From Beaufortia kweichowensis (lineage: Eukaryota > Chordata > Actinopteri > Cypriniformes > Gastromyzontidae): 64,000 nucleotides of DNA. Below, piece after piece: positions 34,862-46,700 of this stretch. Under the pieces are notes generated by a model. The model saw only the letters and a list, made by a program, of their open reading frames with translations. It was not told the origin of the DNA and did no database searches. Location of the stretch: assembly GCA_019155185.1 (NCBI GenBank), contig CM032816.1, forward strand, positions 3,857,124-3,921,123, in the 5' to 3' direction. The first letter of the stretch is position 1; every line of letters starts with the position of its first letter. Both the position numbers and the translations under genes were made by a program.

Positions 34862-37624
34862 CTAGAAGGTTTTATTTATAAATGGGATCTTTAACGTGTG
34901 TTTCAGGTCCAGCGTGGTGTCCACCTGTTCAGCAGACAGAAGCGTGTGCCACTGCGCCACAGGCTTGCGTGGATTAGACAACATATCTGCCCAGTGTCGC
35001 AGCTGGTTTCCTGTAGCATCACAGCCCAGGTAGATCTTTCCAATCGCATCATTCTTGCTCATTTTGTCATGGTCCCACACGGAAATGACCAGCTGGACTT
35101 TCTGTATGAAGGATGAGACCAAAAAAATTAAATAAGGTAAAAGCATTAGGATAATGACTATCTATCTAGCAGATGTCTGAAGATCGTTCACCTGAATTTG
35201 TTCGAAAGACACTTCAAATGTGAATGATTCATTGAAATATGGATCGAGTGTTCGCTTCTTCACTGATGTCTTCTTCTTCTTCCACTTCCTCTTATCCAAA
35301 ATCAACTGAACTTTTACATATGGATCTATAAAAAATAACCTGTTTTACGTTTATGCATTTGGATTTTATCAGTTAAACTTTTCTAATCCAGGAAACTGTT
35401 ATTTTAAGAAATGACCCTTAAAAAGGCAACTATTGAGTAAACATATCCTTCAAGAACACTTCTATAGAAACATCTAACCTGAAGAAACTCCATGATCCAT
35501 CTTCTTCAAGTTCTTGGCTTCAAGTATGATCACAGTAAGTTTACCGCTGGTCGGGACATAGCGAAGAGAAAAGCAAATGTCTCCCAGATGTTCTTGCTGT
35601 AATACAGATATAAAGTAATGGACATGATGTTCATGTTAAGATTTAAGTCTGACCTCTTCATACCTCATGTTTAGACGCTTTAGCCAGATCGCTCCACTCC
35701 TCGATCACATGATTCCAGTCCACGGTGGACAGATTCAGTCTGATCTCACCGATGATGTCATGCTTAGAGAATCTGTTGAAGTCATACACCTGCATCACTA
35801 GCGTGGACTCAACCAGCTCCTTCTGAGAGATCTATAAAAGAAGCATTAAAAACACATTAGTGGTTATTTAGACAGAACTATAAAAGGCTATAAATTATAC
35901 AAACTTTACTTTAATGAGCTTAACCAATCAGCACACTGAAAAATATGTTTTTTTTCTACAGCAAAAATAATGCATTTAATAATAAATAACACACACACTT
36001 GTGCATATAAAATCCATTGTAATGGCTTTACCTGATATTTGAAGTTTTCATTGAACACAGGATTAAGAGTTTTCCTAAAGACTTTGGTCTCAAACGTTTT
36101 GGACTTGCTGGGGAGGATATAGACTTTCACATAAGGGTCAGACGTTCCATCTGCGTCCATTGCTTTCAATGAAGCTGCTTCTTTTATTCCCACTGTCAGC
36201 TGTAAGTAAAGAAGATGTCACTGATCAGCAAAATGATTTCATAATAATATTTGTAAATGGACTTTAAAGTCAGCTCTCAGCTGTCACCTCTGATCTGGGT
36301 GCATTAAACTCCAGTGAGTACTGCAGTTTTCCTCTCTGCTGATTGGCTGATCCTCCTTCAGCATCATCTGCATCAGGTTGTACCTGTCAACGCAGCCAGA
36401 TGTTCTGTCAGTGAAAACATTTGATTGCTGGGGTTGTGTTTTTTGGATATTTTTATCCCATGGTTGGGTGAATAAGGGACTAACTCAACCTTTGGGTTAC
36501 TGTAAATTAACCTAGAAATGTTTATATTTGATCCAGCCATGGGTTGGACCAACCCAGCATAGGTTAATTCATTACCCAACGATTTTCCCTTTTTCACCCA
36601 GCCATGAGTTAAAAATATCCCAGCATTATTTAGAGGGTAGCATTATGTGTTTTATTAAAGTAACTTTGTTTTTCTTAAAGGGGAAGTGTGCCTTTTTCCG
36701 ATGTCCAAATAGTTGATACTATGAACTATAAAAGGTCATTTATTAGTTGATTCTCCTCAAAATCTGTGATGCTATTAAAACATTGCTGCATTTATTCAAG
36801 CATCCAACCATATGTATATGAACTTAAAAAATTCCACAGGACAAATAAATATAGTGAAAACAATTGAAACAATTGTTGATACACAGTAAATGGGCCATAC
36901 AGTTCGGTTGGGTAAACCATGGACAAACCCAACTGTTGGGTTTAAATGAACCTATACTGGGTTGTTTTAACCCAGACTGCTGGTTCTGTAACCCATAGTT
37001 GGATAAAATATAGACATGTGTCCGGTTTTTAATTTAAAGCAATGATTGGGTCCATTTTTGCCCAACTATGGGTTAAAAAACATTGGTCTTGGTCTTGAAA
37101 AATGTAGTCTTAAAAGATCCATTCTCTCTCACCAGTGCCGTGGTCGTGGTCCCTGTCATCCCTTTCATGTTAATCTTCTGATCCACCTTCTTCCTCTTCT
37201 TTTTTCCTTTGCAGCAGCATTTTACGCAGCAGCACAGCACACAGATCAGAAAAAGCAGGATGATGCCAGCGATTATAGTGTAGATGGCCCATCTTGGCAC
37301 TGTTATAACAACACAATAACATTAAAACAGCAGACCAGCCGTTTAGTATAGCATCACGACACACATCCGAGATGAAGCTAGTGCCCAGCCAGGAGAATTA
37401 AGGGAAGTTAAACTCGTAACAAGTGAAAACTGAGAAGCGGGAAATGTGCACGAGGGGTGGAATCAGATAGGGCCTTGAGGAGCAGGTGTTGAGATGAGGA
37501 TTCACATGATATACTCACAAGGAATCTTGTCCAGTATGGAGGGCAGAAACCCTGGAGCAGCTGTTGTGCTGTTAGTGGGGAGACGTGCTTTAGTCGGTTT
37601 TATTCGTGATGGTTTTGGTGTCAT
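34862..37624 (-). CDS. syt8: Synaptotagmin, probably synaptotagmin-8
   Basis: This encodes a membrane-anchored vesicle protein with two C2 domains that couples calcium to exocytosis. Coding exons are 37624-37519, 37299-37133, 36383-36288, 36199-36032, 35831-35664, 35596-35479, 35325-35192 and 35101-34862, giving about 398 residues. A short Thr/Pro-rich luminal end is followed by one membrane segment (about 38-60, WAIYTIIAGIILLFLICVLC), a cysteine cluster suited to palmitoylation and a basic KGKKKRKK stretch. C2A starts near residue 108 and C2B near 238. Calcium ligands are mostly kept: AMDADGTSDPY and YDFNRFSKHD in C2A (one Asp is Asn), KKMDHGVSSDPY and WDHDKMSKND in C2B. C2B has the KKKKTSVKK polybasic strand. 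The start exon follows an acceptor at 37655, so a non-coding exon lies upstream. The syt8 name rests on proximity to tnni2, as in mammals; another member of the syt1/2/5/8 group is possible. Confidence 0.88.
36420..37085. repeat. Two AACCCAGC/GGGTTGG-type inverted-repeat elements
   Basis: The intron between the second and third coding exons of the synaptotagmin gene holds two similar pieces (about 36420-36620 and 36895-37085) built of ATGGTTGGGT, TTGGGTTA and AACCCAGC motifs in both orientations. They look like adjacent copies of a non-coding inverted-repeat element. Confidence 0.6.
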
Positions 37625-37659
37625 GGTTAAATGGATGTGAGGGCCAGTGGGTCACTGTA

Positions 37660-40410
37660 AATATACACAGAAAAGAAAGCAGGTGGCAGTAATGGTTTGG
37701 TTAGGTGACAGTAATGTTGTTTTGTGTCGCCCTCTATTGGTTTGCATGGGTAGTTCACCCAAAAATGAAAAACATCTATTATTTTAGAAAGCCTGAATAT
37801 AGTTTTAATGTACATTAATATGCGTGACATTATAGTATACTGTAGCTACTTCATTAAAATCGATAATTCGTCATACTAAATGATTTTTTTAACGTATATA
37901 TTTACTGTATTGTTTTTAACAATATGTTTTGTTACAGCTGCTTTGAAACAACGCAAACTGTAAAAAGCACTATAAAAATAAAATTAACTTGACTTTAGAC
38001 TTTACTGTCTATTTTCATGGTATGATGATGCCATCATGGTATTATGATCCCATAAGACACTTTCTTGTGTTTAATCCGATAACTGTCACAGCAAAAATTG
38101 TGTATACACATGAAAATGTCTGAACTTTTTTCATTTTTAGATATTAGATATTTTTTTAAGTCTCTAAAAATATATATTTTAGGGATTTTTATAAATTACA
38201 TTAATAGTTTTTTAATTAAATTATTTTTTGTTTATGGTGATTGTTATGAAAATATGTCAAATATTTCATCTTATACCTTTCCATCAATTTTTAGTTTGTC
38301 ATGATTAGATTAAAATTCAACTCTGAAATAATGAGAAGAATAGGGAAATAACATAGGTGTTCCTCCTGAGGAACGGTGACAGTTAACAAGTTAAAAACAT
38401 TTTCGATTCCAATTCTAGAAAAAAGTGCACGTTATATCAGCTCACATATGTGAGTCAACATGAGTAAATAGTTAAAGAATTTTCATTTGAGTGTGAACTA
38501 CTCATTCCTAAAATTTCAAACAAGAAATCTAACCACAACAAACAAATAAGAGGTGCATATATGAAACACTTGGTGGCATGACAAAAAGAGGATATTTCGT
38601 CACCACCAAAGTTAAACATGTAAGAGGTGTTGACAGCCTTCTGCAGCCCATTAAAACTGGGTGTGCTTAAAGTCTACAGATAACATTCTTTTCCAATGAA
38701 ACCTTGTTATTTAAATGAAGCAATGTTGCCCTAGGGATACAAAGTAAACAAGAGCTATGATAATTCAATATTTTCTAAACTAAAACCAATGTTAGGTGAA
38801 CAAAGTAGTCGTATACCCAGCTTAGATGGTTAGATAAAGGTTAGTGCATGAAATAATATTTCACCATTATTGGAAAATCTTGAAAAAATTGAATTCATAT
38901 AAAATATAATTATGAACTATGAGAAAAGGCAGCACACAGCACACGGCTACAACCTGTAAATACTGTACAAACTAATAAACAACCATCTAAATTTGAATAT
39001 TACAAGGAAACTCACTGTTGCAGAAATAGTTAGATCTTAATTTCTCGCCTGAAGTATGAAAACATGCATTAATATTCCCAATAGTATGAAGACATTCCTG
39101 ATTCATGTGAATGAAGACTTCACTATATAAAAGCCAGAGAGGAAAGGAAGTTACTGCCCACTGAACAAGTTCATTTAGCTCAGGAAAGAGCCGTTATCAC
39201 CCATTTGCTGGTCAAGACCGACAAATATTTGTCCTTTCATTTGCTGGTCATTAGCTAGTTGACCATTACTCACAAATTCAGCTTCACCATCTTAAGATAG
39301 TATGACAAGCAGGATTGTTGCCTATCCAAAATGATCTTGTTCAAATATTTATTCATAAAGAACAATGAAATATAGTCGTTGAACTTGCCTTGTTGGTAGG
39401 TCTAGTATGTAACTCCTTTGGATTCTCTCATCCAGTTCTACGTTCAAGTCATGTTTTTGTCCTGGTCTTGATGAAGACTATAGACCATCTAGTTTTCCTT
39501 AAGGAGTTCCTTCAGTACGGAATGGAAGTCAGGCACCTGCCACACCTCAATAATACACAAAACTGACACGGCATATGCTCTTATTACAACAGCTAAACTA
39601 TGTGAAGTAGAACAGGGGTGTAGTATGATGTATAAATGACAAAAGTCAAACAAACCTTTACAAATACATCTTTCAGAAAGAAAAGAGCTCAGGAAAAAAC
39701 TGTTTCCTTACTGATCCAGACATGCACTTTACTGTGATGTCTGCAGTGAGAAAACAAATATGACTAGAAATTATAATAAAACCAGTCCAACAGATAGATG
39801 TGTGTTGTTTCAATCAAAATATCAGTGTCACTGTACTCGTTACTGTCAGGAAAAACCATTTGAGAAATCCTTTATATATCATATGGTCATATGTTTAATA
39901 GCCTATGTGAAGTTACATATTTATTATAGATTAAATATAGATAAAAGCCTGCCAAATGCATAACTGCCAATATAAATATATTCACACAATATTTCTCATT
40001 TGTTTTGGTCTTTGGTTTTACATTTTTCTTTTGTTATAAACATATGATCTTAGGTTACTATATTAAAGATCTTTACTCAAAGGATACCTGATTCATCGTA
40101 ATTGTATAAATATTAAATAAATAATATATATAATATATTATAATTGTACTTATTTTTTACATTTAAATGTTTATTTCAAATTCACAAATGCGAATTTACA
40201 AATGGCAAGCTTCTTTCTACAGTGCTTAAGAATAAGGTTTAAAAGTGCATATATGTGATGTCGTTTAACATTTTAAATATGAAAGTAATGCTTAATCAAT
40301 GTATGGTTATATACCCTTTTTTCTCGTTGTAGAGAGCAAACTTTGTGAAATATGCTTTTGTTGTATTATGGGATATATTGTACGTGCTATTTGTTGATCA
40401 AAGATGAATA
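37660..40410. other. Upstream region of synaptotagmin gene, repeats only
   Basis: No coding exon was recognised. The stretch contains the family A element (38071-38394), a GAAACAACGCAAACTGTAAA repeat tail (about 37930-37995) and a short repeat-core piece (39935-39970). A non-coding first exon of the synaptotagmin gene should lie here but could not be placed. Confidence 0.4.
38071..38394. mobile_element. Inverted-repeat element (family A), complete copy
   Basis: It starts TTAATCCGATAACTGTCAC and ends GTGACAGTTAACAAGTTAA. The interior has GTCATGATTAGATTAAAATT, as in the 11585-11784 copy, but is about 120 bases longer. It has no open frame of note. Confidence 0.7.
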
Positions 40411-40419
40411 CACAGTACA

Positions 40420-40754
40420 AAGCCCCTCCCCCGGAGGATCATCGTTAACGGTTGATTGGCTCTTTTTACAGGGAGGCGGGACTTCCGGCGACACCGGACG
40501 GGCTGCATTTTCCCCATTCATTTATTTATATCCATTGCACTGTCTTGTTAAACTCCATAGTCTTTGGTGCAGTGCCAGTGCAGCGCTCAGACTATTAGCA
40601 GATATGTAATGATATTCATTTACACTCGCTTACAAAATGTGGCTTTGGGAGTGACAAAAGCACGTGCGCGATTGTTTTGTTATTGAAGTTTCCGGTCGCG
40701 ATAGCGCGTCTCACTTCCGCGTTTCTGTTCACGCACGGACCAAGATCGTGGACT
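40420..40754 (+). promoter_or_regulatory. Promoter of the 5'-nucleotidase-like gene
   Basis: GC-richer sequence lies directly upstream of the start codon. It has a GATTGGC (inverted CCAAT) at about 40453, a GGAGGCGGG GC-box at about 40472, and GCGCG and CACGCAC elements nearer the gene. No TATA box is seen at a typical distance. Part of the segment (about 40500-40610) resembles a dispersed repeat. Confidence 0.45.
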
Positions 40755-42737
40755 ATGGAAGATACAAAGGTAAACTCAAGAGTAAACTACTACACCGCTA
40801 GTAAAACGACAAAGATATACACTTATGGCTGTGTCTGTTTGTGCAGAATTACGCGGATCCTCTTATAATTGCTCTGCAATATAACGACGTGTTTGACCTG
40901 GACTCAGCAAACACAGATACACAAGTGCTACACAAAGGCATCGCCTTCAGCTTTCTTAAGGTACGAAAGATCATCTTTAATTAGGGTTGTGGGAGAGAAA
41001 TGCATAATGATTTATTGCTAATGTCAACCTTCTCAATGAAACTTTTCCCAAAGTTTTTAAACAAAGGTTTTCATCATACTGATGGCTCAGGTTTATTTCC
41101 ATTTAAAATAAATAACGCAAATTTTGATTGAAAATGTCACATCCGTAACACTGAAATTGTCAGATTGATTTGATTTATCAGTGATTTCTGTTCATGTAGG
41201 CTGTGCAGGCAGTGAATCAGAGACTCGAGAGTCAGAACAACAAAGACTCGTTGGGTTTTGAAGTGATTCTCATTGCAAAGGAGTGTTCTGAAGAGATCAA
41301 AGTAAAGATAGTTGAGAGTGTGAAGCATTATGGTAAGACCGTTCTTAATAGAGGTGTTTTCTTTGTTAAAATATGATGTATAAGGTTGTGATTATGCCTT
41401 TATTTTTATCACCAGGTCTAGGAATCGGCAAGTTTCACTTTTGCAAACAGGATGAGCTCATAAACACTATGCGATCACATAATGTTAAGCTGTTCCTTTC
41501 TACAGACAGGGATGATATCTGTAAAGTCACACATACAGGTAGAAACTTGTCCCTTAAAACTTATTGCATTTTGTTATTTGTCTTAAACAGAAATTGATGT
41601 TATTGTGTCTTCTTGAGTTTAGGAATTGCAGCTGCCCTGTTGTATGATCAGGCTGATCAATCTGTTCTTCATCAGCTCAAGATCACTTTCTCTGGAGATA
41701 TTATTGGCTTCTCAGAAGATTCACTTGATAGAGATTTTGGTTTCAATGAAACTCAGATAAAGACATTCAAAACAGCAAAGGTAACTCATTAAATATTTCT
41801 ACAGTCTGTTATAAAACGCCACAGTATATTGTTATTAATTTTAATTGAATATAATTTATAAATAAATATATTTCTTCACATAATAATATTCATCTTAGTT
41901 AACTAAATGCAATATTTTGTTTCTGTTGTAGTAACCTCAGTATTGTGGATAGGTCAAAAAAAATCATTAAGTTATAAAATCTAATAAAAAACGAATTTAT
42001 AATTTCAAAATTTCAGTTCAATTTGCAAATTTGATTGAACTTTAATGACAAGAAATTAAATTACAATAGAATTAAATTCATATAAGTACTGTTTTTATAT
42101 ATAGGATGGCTCTACATGGTGTATAGCTTCCCTTGCGTGTTGTTAGTTTTATATACTCAAGTGTTTTATTTTCTGTTTAAAAATATGTTATTATTTACAA
42201 ATGTAAATAGTAATATTAAAAAATTAAAGAAATTTTTACCGCCTTTCTGTAAATATTGATCCATTGCATTAAATACTTTGGCTTTGTTCTTGATTTAAGT
42301 ATTTCTTTCACCAAAAATGATCAAAATCACTAATTCTAGCTGGGGACATCTTGTTGAATTTCATTATTGAATCTAGAATTAACATCTGTGTATTTTGTGT
42401 GTGATTCTGGAAACGGAAATTCTCAATTTGATTCATCCTTATTAACTCATCTTTCACCTTCCAGATGTGCATGAAAGAGTTTGCCGTTGTGATCGGTGAG
42501 ATGAGGAGAAGGTTTGGACGTGAGAACAGCCCTCTGTGCACGTGTCTCATAACATCATGGGGATCTAGAAACGTCTGTGTCTCTGCGCTGAAAACTCTTC
42601 GTGAATGGGGTCTGGATATGGACGAGGCGTTCTGTCTGGCTGGAGCTCCCTGCAGCCCTATACTGGCCGTGGTAAAACCACACATACTGTGGGACGGTGG
42701 GCTTCACAATCTAAGAGACGTGCCTGACAAGACCTAA
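40755..42737 (+). CDS. Cytosolic 5'-nucleotidase I-like protein (NT5C1 family, nucleophile missing)
   Basis: Coding exons are 40755-40769, 40847-40960, 41200-41332, 41416-41538, 41623-41780 and 42465-42737, in phase, giving about 271 residues. NT5C1 enzymes hydrolyse AMP to adenosine in the cytosol using a HAD-type fold. Similarity is clear throughout: the early AFSFLKAVQAVNQRLES segment, the HYGLGIGKFHFC region, LFLSTDRDDI, TGIAAALL, and a C-terminal SALKTLREWGLDMDEAFCLA with GAPCSPIL. Two key sites are altered. The FDGDAVLFSDE motif of NT5C1A, whose first Asp is the expected nucleophile, reads FSGDIIGFSED. The late FFDDQ metal site reads LWDGG. The protein is also about 100 residues shorter than human NT5C1A. 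It is probably a divergent or inactive paralogue; RNA evidence would settle the start and last exon. It is convergent with the RASSF gene. Confidence 0.82.
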
Positions 42738-43257
42738 AAGTGCCATTTGATGAACACTAAAGTGTTGCTTAAAAGGGGGTGCCAACTTTGAACTGTTACT
42801 GTCATTTGCATGTAATATTAGATGAAGTTGCATTGTAAATAAGGGAAATTCAGATAGGATTATTTTGATTTAATAGTGGTAAGGTAATAACTGTGGTGTT
42901 AGCAAACATATAAGCAATAATTAAAACGCATATAAATACCTCTAAAAGCTACTGAAATGTTAACGTAAGTACAAAACAATGATATTTGAGCAAGCACACG
43001 ATACAAGAACAGATCTGATACATATACTGGAGTTAAATTAACTGCACCAATAACAAACATGATTCAGTTGAACTTCAGTAAGGCACTACTTACACAATGT
43101 GATCCAAAGACTTTAAAAGTCATTTTTGGCTTAAACAAATTATGTACAACAAACGTATATTAATGACATTGATTAAAAATACATTTCAAGCAATACTATG
43201 TCTGCATTTGTCCATGCATTTATGAATTTCAGGCATCATAACAACAACTTATGTAAC

Positions 43258-43263
43258 AAATAA
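43258..43263 (+). terminator. Possible poly(A) signal of the 5'-nucleotidase-like gene
   Basis: AATAAA lies on the plus strand about 520 bases after the stop codon at 42737, in the gap between two convergent genes. It is the clearest plus-strand signal seen in the gap. Confidence 0.35.
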
Positions 43264-43764
43264 AGCGAGGAGTATTTCAATATTTTGCTGCGTTCATGCA
43301 GTAACACGTTACAGTAACTAACTAAAATAAAAGTTAATCTTTGGCTCGACATAGTAAAACACTGATTGATACGATGTTTTACAAAATGAGGCTAGAAACC
43401 AACCACAGGATAAAATATAAAAGAATCTAAATATCACAAGTATGAAATCTCATCATAATACAGATTTCTCTGCACTTCGAGTAAACACAAATGTGAAAGT
43501 TGCACATTCATACTATTTATCATCTGTTTAATATAGGCTAAAGTAGGATTACAAAAATATATATTTATGTTTCTGAAGTAATTCATCCTTCATCCAGCTT
43601 GGTACAGGTACCATTTCCAAACAGCTGTGGTGATCCTGTACATATGAAAATAGCACACGATATACAGCTTGTTGTGTTGGACAGGCGATCAAGTATCGTC
43701 ATAGGTGAGTTGCAAAACTTGACTTGTAAAGGTTAACAAAGACTTCAGCCATAAGCAGGTCATC

Positions 43765-46700
43765 TCAGACGTAGATGCCTTCAGGATTTAAAGCTGATGA
43801 GATGGGACTGGGCAGTCCACGAATGCTGACGACCACAGGGTGAGACGAACTCGGACGTTTCAATGAGCCGGTTAATGCAGCGGCGTCTGTGGAAACACAA
43901 AGTATTGAATTGCATTTTTAAATAACGTGTCTGAAGATTTGGTAAATTGTGTTAGCTATTGCATTAACTAATGTTAACACATACCACTTTATTGTAAAGT
44001 GTTAACAGTATATTCAAGAGGAGACACATTTTTAACTTTGATACAGGCTATACTATTCATACTATTTTTTTAATTATTCAAAATTTTCTGTAGGCACAGA
44101 ACACCCATATGACCTACTGCATTTGTTATGTTGTTCAGTATACAACCAAAGCACATTGTGTGAAATATGGCATCCCAACTGTGATCCCAACCTGAGTTGT
44201 GTTCAACTTGTTCTTCAATTTCTAGTTTGATTCAACCGTAAGTAATAACAGGCATGATGTTATTCATCGTTATCTGATCGGACAGATTGGAGAGTTTAGA
44301 CAAATTTAATTACAAATTCAAACCATATTTATTTCAAAATAAATATTTATTGAAGTAAATCACTCTCAGAATTGCGTAAGTAGGCTGTATTTAGTGTATA
44401 CGAAGTACACCTATATTTTATTCTGAACATCATTATTAACTATCATCAACAACGTTGTAGAAACGTCTGTTATGGACCCAGAAATGTTGAAATAAATAAA
44501 TGTGGGAATATATAAATGTGGAAATAAATAAATGGTCACATAAATGGATATGAAAATACATAAATAAAAGTATAAATAAAAAATAACACAAATGTAGGAA
44601 AAAGTACAATAATGTATAAATGAAGAAATAATAGTATAAATACTGATTTATTTTGGTATTTTACATTTCTTTGTAAATTAATTTATTTATTCACTTATTT
44701 ATGTTGCTTTTAACACATTTCTTCCTACATTTATTTTTTGTGTTTATTTATGTTTAATGTAGGCAGGATTCACTTCCCATACTCATAACTGCACACAATA
44801 ACACCTGCTATACCAACACCAACCACTAGGTGGAACTTTGCATTAGTTATATATAAAAAACAACACGAAGCCACTCTTTAAAATTAAGTGCCATCATCTA
44901 AAAACAGAAGCCATTAAACTATAATTTTATTTCGCACTTGTCTGGGATTGACGTCATTAATGTCAGAAATAAAAGACAGATTGCCTGTAGTGTACTGAGT
45001 CTGAGCTAAATGACAGAGGTAAAGGCCTTCTGCGTCATCTACAGTAGCAATAAACGCGTCACTGATCGAGCAGTGCTTCTCAATCACTACTGAATATATG
45101 CTTTCATTAGAAAAAAGTTGTTTTACAGCTCTCCGTTGGCCACGTTTATCTAAAATTAGTATTTTAATACATGCATACATGAGCTAAATTGAAAGCACAT
45201 GTGGTCTTGCAGCTAATGTTAGTAATAAAACACACTCATCATTCATTACAGTTTAGGTCTCGTCATTCATGAGCGTGTGAGAGGTTTACAGTTGCATTAT
45301 TTTGCCTGGAGCAAAAGCATATTTTTGAAACCCGCATTATCACAATCGTAACATGTTAACGGCCTAATATACAATTGCATGTTGCCACATGTTCGTCATA
45401 GAACGTGTGAAATACATTTACATTTATGCGTTTGGCAGATACATTTATCCGAAGTTACGAGAATGCAAACACAAAAATGACTTTATTTGGACACTGTATG
45501 AATAGGACACGATTCATATTTTTATTTATGAAAACAAACATTACCTCTGCTCTCTGTTATATTGTTTGATTCCTCGTCGCCGGGCTCCACGGGCAGAACT
45601 GTGACTTTAGTGCCTGTCTGCTGAATGAACTGCTGTAGGTTCACCTGTCTCAACTCTTTGGTCAGCTGTTCCAGTTCATACTGACTCTCCTGAGAAAAAC
45701 AGTAGAGATGTGCTAATGAAATACTTGTCCTACACTGCGACTGGCAAACCGCCCGCCGTTGTGCAATAACAAATATCTATAAACAGTAACAGTGCTGAAT
45801 AACCTCACACGTTTCCAAACACTTATGTCATTTGAAATTTACAACAAATGTAACAGTATTTCCATCCAGATGGAAAAATAGTTTCTACCAAAGGGCTTCA
45901 TCATAGTGATTAAATATGATGTGATCCTCATGTGAGGAAGTTTTTAAAGCTTTTTTTACGTTTAAATCATGATTTTCAGAATTGTCACATTCATAACAGT
46001 TCATATTACTCATAAATGAACATATGAAAATTAAAATATAATAACTTAAATGTTCTTTGAAGAGTCATCTCTTTTTCATTTGTTGGGTATTATTGCTTCT
46101 GGTTTGTGTATTTTAATTTACAGAAATACTAACACAAAACGTTTTCTTTTTTTTCACATCCATAACACATGAATATTTCCATAATAACTCGTGCATATAG
46201 ATATTTCTCTGATGTCTGGACTCTATCAACAGGGCTTAAACAGATCCAAATCCAAATAAATACATTCTGTGTGAATTTATAGTTTTGACTGAAAATGTCA
46301 CGTCCATAACGCTGGAATGACAGTTCTTTCATTATTTATTCATCCTTGTGTCAATTCAAACCCGTTTGACTTTCTTTCTTCTGCACAACACAAAAGAAGA
46401 TATTTCGCAGAATGTTGGTAACTAAACAACATTAACCCCTGTTGACTTCCATTATATGGACACAAAACCATCAAGACGTTTCTCAAAATATCTTCTTTTG
46501 TGTTCCTCAGAAGGTACATGTACAGATTTTGAATTGAAACTATTGACGCACCTGCAGTCTCCTGGATGACTCAACCAGCGATCGGTCCACCGCTCTACAG
46601 CTGTTGTCAAGCTGGGCCGTGTGCTGAGCTTGAGCCTTTAGTTCGGCTTTCACCCTGTGAAGTCTTGCCTTCACTTCCCCTTCACTGGCCTGCTGGGTCT

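Noticed and set aside
42308..42685. 125-residue minus-strand open frame
   Set aside because: Antisense to the last exon of the 5'-nucleotidase-like gene and extends into its intron; no family similarity.
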